Origin: Phlebiopsis flavidoalba | Taxonomy: Eukaryota; Basidiomycota; Agaricomycetes; Polyporales; Phanerochaetaceae | Direction of reading: 5' to 3' | NCBI GenBank assembly: GCA_035772785.1 | Contig: JAOCPU010000100.1 | Span: forward strand, 1-48,001 | DNA length: 48,001 bases | Part shown: positions 21,070 to 32,905 of the stretch, one piece after another | How positions within the stretch are numbered: position 1 is the first letter of the stretch | Layout of the letters: every line of letters starts with the position of its first letter | The notes under the pieces: generated by a model | What the model was told of the DNA's origin: nothing | The model's input: the letters and a program-made list of their open reading frames with translations, nothing else | Database searches by the model: none | Program-made: the position numbers and the translations under genes

Positions 21070-22260
21070 TGAACCTTCTGTGTTCTCAGCGCCAGCATTT
21101 ATTATACACTATCCTAACTGTGTAATTAAATCATTGAACAATTTTGTTGTCATTTTCTTTTCTTCACTCATGCTTTACTCAACCCAATTATTGGCGGGTA
21201 TATCATGTGACAGTGACAAATGCACCAGCAACGGCAATGATTTGAGCCCGCCGGCCTGGATGTGAGGTAACATTGATGTGTGACAACGAGTGACTACATA
21301 AGCGCTCGCGCAAAATGCCCTGTCACACAGTGGCGGCGGATGTCTGTGACATGTGACAGGGGGTGACAAACAATAATTTGAGATAGTACACATGATTGAA
21401 AAAATGTGTGCTATTGATTTTAGATCAAAGTTGGGGAATTGGTGTTGCGTGCAAGAGCCGACGAAAACCCCAAGTTCAAAATTTTTTGAGTGCTCAATAC
21501 CAAGTGTGACACACTTTTGTCAGTTGCTATAATATTTGGCTGGGAATTAATATATTATGCCATACTGCCAATTGAAGGTAATTAATGCATTAGATAGTTG
21601 TCTAGAGCCTGCTATTGCTCTTTTGAAAATTCCAGATGCTCATTTTGAACTTTGCACTTTGATCAATAATGCTAATATAGCTAAGAAAAGATAATAATCA
21701 AACTATAAGGAAACTGCTACCAAATGGAGAAATAATGAAATAACATAAAATTAACCATATAACTGAACAAAAACAAATGGTGAACTATGAAGAAACTAGC
21801 TAATGAGAGTTAAACTGTATAATACTGCAATAATAGCTGCTAAATGAAAAAAATAATAGAGCATGGACTGTATAGAAATAAACAAAAAATAAAACAGAAA
21901 GAAACTAGAAAAACAGTTCAAGAATATACTAGAAATCAAAAAAAATCAACTAATAATGGACATAATATTTGAATATGTAGATAACTGGCAAGTAACACCA
22001 CACCAGTACTAGTAACTAACAATACACTAATAGAGAAGTGCTTTTTTAATTACAGAATTTTCTCTAATGAGAGTCAGCAGCTTATTTCAACACTTGTTTG
22101 CAGTCAGTTATTGTTGCAAGTTTTGTCTATCATTGACAAATGTTAAAGCTGCACACAGATAATGTATTTGCCCTGAAAAACACTGCTCTACTGTGTCCTC
22201 TAAACCTTCTGCTCTACCTGCTACCATACCAACACTCAACCTAGCCACTTTTACACCTCT
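21070..22260. other. AT-rich, no gene seen
   Basis: From about 21500 to 22250 the sequence is strongly AT-rich with A-rich runs. Between 21190 and 21400 there is a patch of CTGTCAC/GTGACAG motifs in both orientations (near 21206, 21330 and 21345-21365) that could fold, and a repeated CAATNATTTGAG (about 21235 and 21371). No coding signal was found. Confidence 0.4.
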
Positions 22261-22665
22261 CACATGCAGCAATTCCATGGGTAGTCACCCTCTGAGAGCA
22301 TGACCACGGGCTGGTGGCATATGCGCCACCAAGCCCGCAAAGCATATGTTATTGGGCTTCGTTCTCGGGGAAGCGAACCGATTTGACCACGGTGGGCGTG
22401 CGAGCCCAGATGGTACCTCCTGAATTCGCTGGTCCGGTATCTGTGGGCGCATTGTGGACGAGTCGATGTTCAAGTTCATTGTTGTTGCAAAATCTTTGTC
22501 CCTGACGTACGCTGGAGCGGGGGTCTCGATGATGCCTGCGGAAGGAGGTGGAGTGAAATAGTCACAGTCCGCCTGCGACGCTCGGCGGCTAACATCCGGT
22601 GTGTTGCGATGCGTCGCCTCAGCCCGCCGTCTCTGTCCTTGTCCCCAGATGGCTCGTACTCTGGT

Positions 22666-24882
22666 TCAATCATGCCGGCCTGTCCGAGGGGGCGGGTGGT
22701 TCGGCTGCCTCAAAACCTCTTCTTGTGATTCAACCAATACATCTGCATCGGAAGCGCGTTTGGTGTGGGCGAGGTGTTCATTCACAGTGTTATGAGTGTC
22801 TAGGTTGGCCTCAGTAGACGAGGGTCCCGGCATGCTTGGGGGCATTGGTAGCTCTGGCATTTGGCGTGTACCGAGAAGCCAGTCGGGCATTGCGGTCGTT
22901 CGAGATGTCCACGTACGCGATATGGACACCGTGCGGGAGTGGATACGGCGTCCCGCAGAGAAGAATGGGATGGAGAGACCATCTATCGATACGATTAGGG
23001 TGTGTCCATTGCAGCACAAAGAAAGACATACGTATGAGTATGGATCCCAGAAACAACGAACGAAACGATTGGTTGCAAGGTCGCCGCAAGGATTTCTGGT
23101 TGATTCTGGGGTGGGTTGTTGGGGACGGGGAGCTTTGTCAATGCTAAGGTTGACACGAAAACGGCCCCAACGCCCATCTGGGATGATGAATGATCAGTTC
23201 AGGAATCCGCAGTTCAAGTTTGTTCACTTACGGGACCTATTAACGCACTGTTAGTATGAGCAACACTGAAGACATAGCTTCACCTACCAAAATGACCAGA
23301 AAATAAGGCCTCACGCCAGCCATCGATCTCAGGCACCCAAGGGAAGAGTAACAGTAATGCGGGGATTCGACGAAGAGCAAGGATCGCAATGAACAACACG
23401 ATGAGCCGCCAAGGCGTGATGCCGAGCTCCGGTGTGTTGAATGAGGTGAAGGGGAGCCAGGCTCCGATGTATATAAAACCGGCGCAGTTGAGGACCAGAT
23501 CGATGACGGAAGAAAAAAACCTCGTTCTCAATCTGCATGTTGAAATGTCCATCCCAAGATATCGCAGACCCTGTAGATTTCGCCGGTCAGCAGTCAGAGC
23601 GAGAAAAACGGAGGGGTATACGTACCTGCAGCGAATGCAGCGAGTAGGTCGTCCGTTCCTATGGTGCTACAGACTCCTATGGTGAACACCGCGAGGGCGA
23701 GATATTGCGCGACGTAGGACTCCCGATCAATCAGGCCTCGCCGGTGGGCAAACTTCATCAGTTTTGGAGAAGCCTAGGCCTAAAGATGGGTGTTAGTATT
23801 CTGACTCTACGTCGTCAGTGAGAAGACTCGCCCAAGACTGCTCCAAGCACAGTTCCGAGAATGACCTGGTCTACACAGAATGAGACGACTCATCGTTTCG
23901 CATAAGATGATCATGAGATTACGCACAAAGCCAGCCAACGACAATCCATCTCTGCGAACAGCCTTGCCTCGGTTAGGCTCGAGAGTGAGGTATAGCGAAA
24001 TGCTCAGGAAAGGATAAGCGAGGCCGTCATTTGCAGCGGACTCGGCCGACAATATAAGCCTGAGGTTCTTCGGTACATGCTTTGATGGCGAATTTTCCAC
24101 CTTGAAAACGTACGCACGCGGCTGAGTTTATCGAACGAAGCTTGAACTAGACACTCACCCACGATAGCTGCGCAGATAATAGGATCGGTTGGGCGTGAGG
24201 CAGGCAGCGATGGCAAGCGACGATATAAAGTTGATAGGACGGGCTCAAAGAGGACAAAGATTATAGCTGAAAAGGTCAGATACGTTTCGGCCGTGAGTGA
24301 GGGGGGCATACCTGCCACGACGAGCCAGCCAAAAGCCATGGTCGGGACAAACCATGATGAGTAGAACCCTTGGCGTGGTCGGCGAGGTATGAGCGTGGGA
24401 GCTCGACACCAATAGCAAAAAGGCCCGTCGCAAGAACGACTCGCATTGTTTCGAGTGTGACGATTTGCGTTTTGGTCGCCCCAAGACCGCGGGTCGAAAA
24501 TGTTTGCACCAGTGCGGCCCCATGAGAACTCCGAAACCGGTGGTGGTGGCGTGCCGAGTACGACTTCATTCATATACAGCTGACGAATTGTTGTCATGAG
24601 AGGTCAGCAGCAATTCATTAAAGTGCGTCGTACCTTCTCCTTAACCACGAGAGATATCAAGCTGAACTGGAGAAAGAGAACGTCAGTATCCGTTCGCGCG
24701 AATTCTGCCAGTGGGCCGCCACACATCATCACGGCCGTCCGAGTCCATGTGGCGCAGTACAGTGACATGACAAAGAAGTTAACGAATTACGCACAGCGAC
24801 TACGAAACCACCCAAGACAATGTATGCCAGCGACGTCTTCGTGACCTGCGATGTGGCACTCGGCGAGTTGTTGTGAGTGCAT
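22666..24882 (-). CDS. NHA1: plasma-membrane Na+/H+ antiporter, NHA1/SOD2 type
   Basis: Exchanges cytosolic Na+ or K+ for H+ across the plasma membrane in fungi (family knowledge). In N- to C-terminal order I see: a first membrane segment (TSLAYIVLGGFVV); FSLISLVVKEK; LYMNEVVLGT; GANIFDPRSWGD; PTDPI; the cation-binding-site stretch LILSAESAANDG, holding the paired Asn-Asp of this family; SSVIDLVLNCAGFIYIGAWLPF; and GHFG followed by MGVGAVFVSTLALT. After the core, GSILI and HGLSIPFFSAGRR are joined across a short GT-AG intron at about 22993-23040, then comes a hydrophilic tail ending near 22666. Several introns are present. Small insertions break the frame, for example near the NEVVLGT/FGVLMG junction and after WGDQ. 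The ATG at 24882 lies upstream of the first segment but is out of frame with it, so the start is tentative. Confidence 0.88.
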
Positions 24883-25416
24883 AATGTGACGAGATGCTTT
24901 ACGGACTTCCGTTAGTTTCGACGTGCCAACCCATTTTCGATTGGAAACGTGAGCTGCACAAAGAATCGATGCGACCGTGCCAGATACTGATGCTTGGTCA
25001 AAAGTTTCGAGGTTCGAATCGAGGAGTATGAGGACGTCGGACGCCCGTTGTGGCGCTCCGCCAAGCAGGGCTTGCGGTACCAGCGGTCCTGGCGCTCAAC
25101 AATTGATTCGGGGTCCCCACGCTTCCCGAGCGACCAGGCCGTAGAGGATATCGACAACGAGCTCGCTACCGGCAAACTTCAAGACGTGAGTTCATTCACG
25201 CTCCCCCTATGCTGTCAACATGCAGTATAAGGCCGTCTGGATGCATCTAGCAAGTTTTGCGGTCCAAATCGACTGTCTCTGCGATGGATGCCATGTCCGG
25301 CCGGCGGATGCCTCCAGTGCGACCTTATCCAAGCACTTGCCGCAACACATTCTGACCTCCTCCTCGAGACCTCACGCTGACACCCTGCTTGTCTAGTTCT
25401 AGCCACTCAATCAACA
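24883..25416. promoter_or_regulatory. shared intergenic region between divergent NHA1 and RPS2
   Basis: About 530 bp separate the two divergent starts. An open stretch at 24996-25190 (plus; contains FEVRIEEYEDVGRPLW and ends at a GTGAGT) might be an unrecognised exon, but it has no match I know. No clear TATA box is visible. The 60 bp before the RPS2 start are CT-rich, as is common for fungal ribosomal-protein promoters. Confidence 0.3.
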
Positions 25417-25721
25417 ATGGCTGACGCAGCTCCCCGTGGACGTGGTGGTTTCGGACGTGGACGTGGAGGTGACCGCGGTCGTGGTCGCAGGGGCCCCCGC
25501 CGTGGCGGTCGCAAGGACGAGGAGAAGGAGTGGTGCGTTCCTATGCCATTCTGAAGAAGACTCATAAACCAAGTACGCCTGTACAGGGTTCCCGTCACCA
25601 AGCTGGGTCGTCTTGTGAAGGATGGCAAGATTAAGTCGATGGAGGGAGATCTACCTCTTCTCGCTCCCCGTCGACCAAGGAGTTCCAGATCGTGGACTTC
25701 TTCCTCCCCAAGCTCAAGGAT

Positions 25722-25753
<32 letters not shown>

Positions 25754-26324
25754 GACGCGTGCTGGTCAGCGTACTCGCTTCAAAGGGCGTTCGTCGCGAT
25801 CGGTGACTTCGACGGCCACGTCGGCCTCGGTGTCAAGTGCGCGAAGGAAGTCGCCACCGCTATCCGCGGCGCCATCATCCTCGCCAAGCTTTCCGTCATC
25901 ACCCGTCCGGAGAGGTTACTGGGGTGCCCACCTTGGTGAGCCCCACACCGTCCCCTCGAAGGTCAGCGGAAAGGTCGGCTCCGTCATGTGCCGTCTCATC
26001 CCTGCTCCCCGTGGTACCGGTCTCGTTGCTGCCCCGGCGTGCAAGCGTCTACTGCAGCTTGCTGGTGTCGAGGATTGCTCTCTACACGCAGTCGAAGGGT
26101 TCGACGGCGACTATGGGCAACTTCTTGAAGGCCACCTTCGTTGCCGTAAGTGATTCCTTCGATCCCACTTGAGCCTTGTGGTCTCACTCGGAGTTTCCCA
26201 GATCACAAAAACTATACTCCTTCCTTACCCCCGACCTGTGGGCGCGAGATCCCCTCTCTCGAAGGTCCCATACGACGAGCACAGCGCACACCTTCAGCTT
26301 GCTGCTGGCAAGAAGGCGTACTAG
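25417..26324 (+). CDS. RPS2: 40S ribosomal protein S2 (uS5)
   Basis: Structural protein of the small ribosomal subunit, near the mRNA entry and decoding region (family knowledge). The N-terminus is the typical eukaryotic RG-rich extension ([12 protein letters not shown]). It is followed by [45 protein letters not shown], the S5 fold and the conserved tail ([12 protein letters not shown], stop at 26322-26324). Two GT-AG introns are clear: 25533-25586 (54 nt) and 26146-26201 (56 nt). The start at 25417 follows the CT-rich leader. The frame is broken by extra bases near 25645, 25673, 25785, 25901, 26079, 26214, 26231 and 26255. All are insertions, and the residues on both sides match the family. 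This looks like sequence error in an otherwise functional gene rather than a pseudogene. Confidence 0.95.
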
Positions 26325-27178
26325 TTCTCTTCTCTTTCATGTTCTCGGTGTCTTCTTCCATCTGCATGTATTTTCTCAAAACCCCACTAGGCTTGTACGC
26401 CTGCACATTTGACAACACGCTCGTTGGCTCAAATTTAAACCGACCCTCCCCACGCGTGCTATTGACCATGTGTGAACATATCGTCGGAATGAACGCGGTG
26501 AGGTTTTGCTGGTGGTGCTTCTCATCGTGGGATTAGGGGGTTAGCGAGGCCGTCTTGCGCACAAGGCGTACCTTGTGGTAGTAAAGCATGTCTCCTTATG
26601 GTACCCTCGAGCCGACGTTGAGCTGTTTTCCCTCGAGATTCGTCATCATGTCCAAAACGCTTCCGACGTGGATTTCTTTTCTTCGCTGTGGCTTCTAGTG
26701 CAGATCTATAGAAATGACGGCCTCTTCATAGTTGACCACTTTCTTCACAAGACACACCACCTTTCGACCACCATGGATAGTATCGCGTCGGATGGCAAGT
26801 CCACTAATCGAAAATACAGCAGTATCGCATCAACTCTTAGTTTGATTATCATTGGTCTCAGGCGCACTCAGTGCAGAGTTTGTTTATTCCGCCGACGATG
26901 TATTAAGCGGCGTGGACTGACGTAGTGTACACATGTAGTAGCTCCAAAACTTGGGTCGTGGTCAAGTAGTACATTACTAAGTACTGTACAGCAGAGACAA
27001 AATAAGCTTAACGATAGCAAATGAGTGAGCAGATAGATAGCGACGTGACAGGAGGGAGAGAGAAAGGTCGTTAGGTCATAAACGTTAATAGTACGGGTAT
27101 TGCCTCCAGCCGACCTCACGGAGGGTTGGCGCGTCCGATGCGGGGGGCACGTCTGCGAGACAAACGGCGGCGCAGGAT
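26325..27178. other. 3' region of RPS2 and intergenic, no gene seen
   Basis: Convergent 3' ends of RPS2 (plus) and acyl-CoA oxidase (minus). The sequence just after the RPS2 stop is T/C-rich, as in a fungal 3' UTR. An open frame at 26575-26925 (plus, 116 codons) has no recognisable motif and I do not support it as a gene. Confidence 0.4.
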
Positions 27179-29226
27179 TTAGAGATGAGACCGCACGATC
27201 TCCGGTTGCTGCAACTGTGCGGTCTTACCTGGGATGAGGACCGGCGCCGCGCTCTGGCCCTCGAAAACTTGGCAGCTCTCGACGAACTCGGCCCACCGCT
27301 CGTCGGACACGATTTTTCGAAGTGATCCAGGGCTCGACGCCCATTCGGCGTACCAGCGCACCGAGCTGCGGTAGCACAGCGTCCAGCGCTTTGGTCTCCA
27401 GGTCTGCCAGAGCTCGGCGGCCAACACCAGCCTCTTCGCTGTACCACGCGGCGTCGAGCTTCATGCAGCTAACTTCATAGAGGTCGATGAGGTCTTGCTG
27501 TACACCAGCAGCAACGGCAGCGTCGTAGGCCATCCGGTGACCCAATCGCTTCGATGATGGGTTGGCAATTGGGGAGAATACGGCGGTTAACCTCGTCGCT
27601 GCGATGGTGCGAACACGAGGCGAGGATGGGCCCTATTTTCATCGAAGAGGGAGGTCTCATGGCGGGCAAGTAGACTTCTGGGGTTCGTAGATGCCGGCAC
27701 CTTGTAACGGCCCTGAAGCATCTCCGGTCGCAAGCTCTGTACGCATGATTAGCGGACTAGGATATGAAAAGGCAACGGAGGCACATACTGATCGACAAGA
27801 CGAGGACGTCGCCCTCCGCGATGGCGATGCCGCGAGTCTCGTTCTGGATGCAATTTAATAATGGCTCGGCGATAGCAGAATTTCGGAGCACTTACGTGCA
27901 TGGTGGTCATTTGATTATGGGAGAAGAGTCCTTGGACGCCGCAGCGGTCCGAGATGGCGATACCGCCTGCATTCGAATGACCAACTGCGGTCGTCTTGAG
28001 AATACCCGCGATAGCATGCCGTACTCGGTGGTCGACAGTCGTGTCGCTGAAGACGCTGGTACACCACTGTACGAGACAACGCTTCCATGACATATACTTG
28101 GGCGGTGAGGGTCAGGATGGGCATTTGCTGGGTGCGGAAGTGCATGATAGGTACACGGTCGTTGGGCCCGCCGATGTGGCGGCGTAGGCTGTACATGGCA
28201 CCAATCGTCGCGTAGGCCTTCATGATGGGCAAAGTGAGACAGCCGATGGCGATAGTTCCGCAGACCCACGCGCCACATTGACTGCGTGAGGTCGATTCGG
28301 GGAGAAGCCGACTTTTCGGTCGAGCCCAAGATGGAGTGTGGCGGGAGCCGAACGTTGTGGAAGTATGTTATAGAGTGGTTGACGGGGTTGGGGCCGCCCG
28401 CGTTCGGGGAAGAAGTCTGCAAGTCCGGGTGAGCGTCGTGATGCGTTTCAGGCCTCGGGCACGGCGACGTACCTCGCTTTCACGCCTGCACACATCTCCT
28501 TGCCGTCGTTGATGGGAACGAGGAAGGGTCGGATGCCTCGGTCTTCGCCGTTCGCAATTAATTTTGCCCCAGACGATGGCGATCGTGGGCAGCCCTGCAG
28601 GGATCGTTGGAGGCATGAACCTGAAATATCTTGGTCAGAGACATTGACACGAAGGAAAGCGGTACGTACTTGGCGGCACTCGAAGTCGGGGTGTTCAGCA
28701 CGAACTCGCCGGATGGAAGAAGGGTGGCCGTAGTTTTCGAGGCTTGCAATGTCGAGGCCGTGTCCGACCTTCGGTCATGAGGAACTGCCCACTGTTGCCG
28801 GACTTGTCAGGTGCTATTCGTGCCTAGCAATAAGGAGCTCACCCTTTCCGGAAGCTAAGCAGATCGTCGACCAGAGGGGAGAAGCTCAGGTCTATGGACA
28901 GCTTGACGGGCGATAGTGCCGGCGGTAAGATTGACTTGAATGGTCGTGATGGTTATTGCGGCACCATCAATGGCCATGAGCGGGTCCTGGTGCAGATCCC
29001 AGAACTTTGGAGATAGCGTCAAGATATCATCGATGGTTAATCCTGTTGAGTTGTCAGCGATATACCGTGAATCCGGGTGGGGGGAAACCTTACGATATGC
29101 TTGTACAACTGCCTTTGCCCGCTCATAAGAGAATCTTGTCTTCTCCCCTCGCGTGAGGTTGTGTGTTGGTGTGGCGAACGTAGGGGTAGTGAGAAGGTGG
29201 CGAGCCTGTTGGGGTGTGCAGGACAT
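27179..29226 (-). CDS. POX1: peroxisomal acyl-CoA oxidase
   Basis: FAD enzyme that oxidises acyl-CoA to trans-2-enoyl-CoA with release of H2O2, the first step of peroxisomal beta-oxidation (family knowledge). The start at 29226 gives MSCTPQQARHLL; the N-terminal domain includes SYERAKAVVQAY and LTLSPKFWDLHQDP. Further on come the conserved NPVNHSITYFHNVRLPPHSI segment (about 28325-28400), a middle region (MKAYATIGAMYSLRRHIGG), and the C-terminal oxidase domain (YDAAVAAGVQQDLIDLYEV). It ends PEIVRSHL at 27179; the final SHL is a variant type-1 peroxisomal targeting signal. Length allows about 650-700 residues after short introns. Frame changes, for example around 27330-27400 and 28100-28250, are consistent with insertion errors. 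Confidence 0.9.
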
Positions 29227-30810
29227 TTCCGAGGGGCGGGTCGTGGAAGGGATGCGACGATGGAGAATATACAGAGGGGAATGCGAAAGTGTTCGCGGGG
29301 AGGGTGGTAAAGTGTGGACGAGTACACCGACGCGCAGCTCTGCTCTTTTTTCTACCCGACAGACATTTGAGCTCACCGAGGCCCTGGGAAGCACTAGATT
29401 GAAGAGGCACAGTGTAATATTGACACCCATCAGAAACCGCCGAGGTTCCTATCGTTCTAGAATTGAGAACGCGTTTGCGATGAGTATCGTGTGGCCGACT
29501 AAGATGACGATGCGCGCTAAACACTGGGCCGGTTAATACCATCATCAAAAGCGGCATGGCGAGACCATCACTCACGAACGTCTGCGTAAGCGATCCCGTT
29601 TCGGGCAAAACAAACCAGCGTCGGTATCAGGAGTAGGCCCCGACGATACTGACAAGCTACCAAATCGCAACACTACTTTGTTCCTTCCTGATTCGCATCA
29701 ATGTCAGATCGACATGGAGGATCTCCATGGCAGACAGGATCAAAAGTCCGCACAACGCCACGAACCATTCGGACGTGCATTGTAATTGACAATATTGACC
29801 CGCCGACCCGAGGCTTCGGCCATTTTAAGTGCATGATCGCCCTCTTCACCACCCTTCACCGGCAACGCACGGACTACAAGGGCCGCCAGCGCGTCAGGGG
29901 GAAAACCACTCGCGGCAGAAGCGGGGAGTCGTGCTGGGGTGCAATGGCGACACTTGGGTTGCGAATAATGCTGTGCGCTACCCCACTGCGGGTAATGCAT
30001 ATCGCCCAGCACCGGTACATACTGTACCGGTACTAAGCTAGCTGGCGGTGGATATCCTTGGTAAGACTCAGATACACGTTTTCGGATGTATCGCTGACGC
30101 TGGACTCGGTGGGGCAATCCCGAGTCATCACTAGTAAATGATGTTAGTACTGAGTGTGCGCAAGATAGGATGACAACACGCACGTTTCAAGACCAGACAG
30201 ATGTAGCTCGGCGTTTATCAACGACATCTGGGGGTCGCAAAAAAGGAAGGGATAATTTTGAGCCCACATGACGTCGCACAGCGTGCAGCGCGGCTCGGAC
30301 GGCTGACGCAACGACGAGCAAGGCGTCGCGTTGAACGTAAGGAACTTATCGTAGCGCACTTGGCAGCTGCGCCTGAAGATGACAACGTTGATTTACACTC
30401 TGCACCTGCGAGCCGTCCAGACCTGGCTTCGCTTGGCCACAGGTTGGAAGAGGTTAGACACTACGGCGGAGGGGGTGGCCCGGCTACGGCTCGGGCTTTA
30501 CGTACCGCAAGACTGAGGTTGCAATAGAAATCCGACACATCGCAAGTCACGAGCAATGGTAGGATGCACGAGCTCTTTCGACAGCTCTTGCGCTTCTGCT
30601 GTGCCCTCATTAAGCCTTCATAGGTAGGTGGCCTTGCCATCATTTGCTGCAGCGTGAGGTGGCGACCACACAGCCTGACAGGGCTGCTTGAATGTTGCAG
30701 AAAGTATGCGGGATAGGACAGGAGGCTTAGAAGGAGGATTTCTCATGCGGGCGATTCATGGAAGCAGAGATAATGGGCCGTGTTCAATGTTCAATGTCTG
30801 GTAGCCCTCT

Positions 30811-30836
30811 AGGAGCGTCGTCGTCGTCGTCGTCGC
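30811..30836. repeat. (GTC)n microsatellite
   Basis: GCGTCGTCGTCGTCGTCGTC, six to seven GTC units followed by GCGGTC. A simple repeat with no coding context. Confidence 0.9.
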
Positions 30837-31305
30837 GGTCAGAGCACACGAGCCTCGGGCAGACGCCTGCCTCGGTCACTTTGCCTATTTTGTCAACTTC
30901 CACCACCATCTGTCATGTTCACCAGCAGACTTGACCACCTCCAGTCCGAGTAGTCCCACAAGGGTCCAACATTCACCTGCGTGGTGCTTAAGAAGAAAAT
31001 CCTTCCAAGCTTCGTGCTTCACACCGAGGGGACGACAATCTGGGCCGGCTTCGTTCGACAGCCCGAGGGTCACTTCAAAAATATTTGGCCTGGGTGGTAT
31101 GCTTGCACTTTGTAGCATTTTCTGGCAGATTTCCATGCTCCCCTTGCAAGTCAACGTCCTCGTTACAATGGTTCGGCGAAAGACGAGAGCTGTAGTCGAC
31201 GCACCGGAGGGGTCGAGACGCACCAGGTCAGTCTTCCTTCTCCTCTGGTTGCCTTGCGCACTTCACGTCTTGACAGATTCCCGTGACATTCCCGTGAAAT
31301 GATTC

Positions 31306-31326
31306 GGGGGGGGGGGGGGGGGGGGG
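31306..31326. repeat. 21-base poly-G run
   Basis: Uninterrupted run of 21 G residues. It can form a G-quadruplex in principle. A perfect homopolymer this long is also a common place for wrong length calls. Confidence 0.95.
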
Positions 31327-32905
31327 CCGAGCCCCCAAAGGATGATCATGCAGGGAGCATGCCCGCACAACGCGTCCAGCGTTGAGAAAGGCATGTCTGA
31401 GCCAGCGCGCGTCGCAAGGGCGTCTGCGCACCCTCCATCCGCCGAAGTCCGATAGCAGCCGTGTAGGTTAAACCTCCCCTTTTCCAGGACGCACTGCAAG
31501 GACTCGGGTCGTTAATCAATCATCCCGCTTGACGTACTGTCCTCGTATGTCCAGCAAACCCCGGCGGAATACGATGCAGTACAGGGGACTTCCCGGAGGC
31601 CGTGGGCCGTGCGCCCAAGATCAGCCCAGAAGCATACCCTCGGTAAGCCTAGAAAGCGTTTAGGATAGCATAGGCACCACGTGACTGAACGTATGACTTC
31701 AAGATCAGGATACGCGCAACGGCTACCGAGATTTACGTTTGTAGAGCCTCAACGTTGAGTCAGTTCTTGACCCCCTTCGCTGCAAACGGGACGGGAAGAA
31801 CGCCTCAACTAGATTGCAAGATCGACAGGAACTGTCAGCAACTTTCATTCGCCCTTGGGCCAGTTATACGGCGCAATGAAGACCCTACTAGCTGAACCTA
31901 GCTGAACGCGCTCGTGCTGCAGCACCGTTTCGTCGACCTCTGCTCGTCGTGCCCTTCGTCGTCCCCTCGGCAGGGGGTCGCACGTCAAGCAACCTCCCGC
32001 AAGTGCCTGAGGGCTGTCTGTCCCCCTGGGCGATCGCATGTCAGGACTCGCGCGTTTCGGCTCGCGAACAGCCCTGGTTAGCTCACGACGTATGGGTCGG
32101 CTAGTGATCGCTGGGCTATACCATCCGAGAAAGACGCGCCGCTTATCACGCGAGCTTGCTAGCACACGGCTTGGGATCTGTGCTGGCGTCACTCTTCCTC
32201 TCCCTCATCTGATTCCGCCGATCTTTACCTCTGGATAGAAACACATACCTCGGAGGAAACGGACTTTGGAGCTGAGAAGCGTTATGGGCATGTGCCCTAT
32301 CGTCTCGTGCACCCCTCGAACCGTTTACCCGGAGGCCGGTCTTACGCCCCCCCCGCTCTGGGTCCAGTTATACTTGCCTCTTCACACTACTTCTCTGTCA
32401 AACGGTCGATTCTTCGAATATTCGGTGAACCTCCCCAAGGTGCTTACAGAATAGTTGCGAGCGTCGCACCGACTCCGCCCCTCGGCTACGCACCGAAGGT
32501 GGCCTTTGGTCAGGGGACTAGAGCATTTCTGCAACCAGCCATGTCGGAAAGGCTAGTCTTCCAGGGGGTGCTCTACTAACTTCGCCAGAATCACCTGCCA
32601 CGTATAACTACTCAATTGTCGGCGATTAATCCTGCCGGTTGCGATGAGAGGATGGTGCTTCGCCAGGTCTAGTCTGAAAGTTGCATGAACTTGCATCCCC
32701 CGCAGGCTGGAGGACGGGTTCTCGTTCTAGACGGACAGCACAACTGGCTTCGACCTTCATACTCTCATCCACAGCAGTAGACCTTGCCAGTCGTGTCATG
32801 ATGATACAGAGATTGCTGTATATAGAATGCTCAATATGACAATGTTACATTTGAGTAGGCTCGCAATGCCGCGTAGAAACACTTGGATAACGGGGAGAAG
32901 AAAAC

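Larger units (their letters stand above)
29227..32905. other. long stretch without a supportable gene
   Basis: GC-balanced sequence with overlapping short open frames on both strands (for example 30258-30527 plus, 30885-31223 minus, 31845-32192 minus, 32292-32579 plus). I see no conserved motif or coherent exon chain. If insertions at the rate seen in neighbouring genes occur here, a real gene could be hidden. The part just upstream of 29226 should hold the acyl-CoA oxidase promoter. Confidence 0.35.

Noticed and set aside
25008..25030. tRNA gene suggested by GGTTCGAATC
   Set aside because: The B-box-like string is present, but the flanking bases cannot form a T-stem and no A box, anticodon stem or acceptor pairing was found.
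25417..26324. RPS2 as a decayed pseudogene
   Set aside because: All visible lesions are insertions, introns and splice sites are intact, and residues are conserved throughout. Decay would also give deletions and substitution stops.
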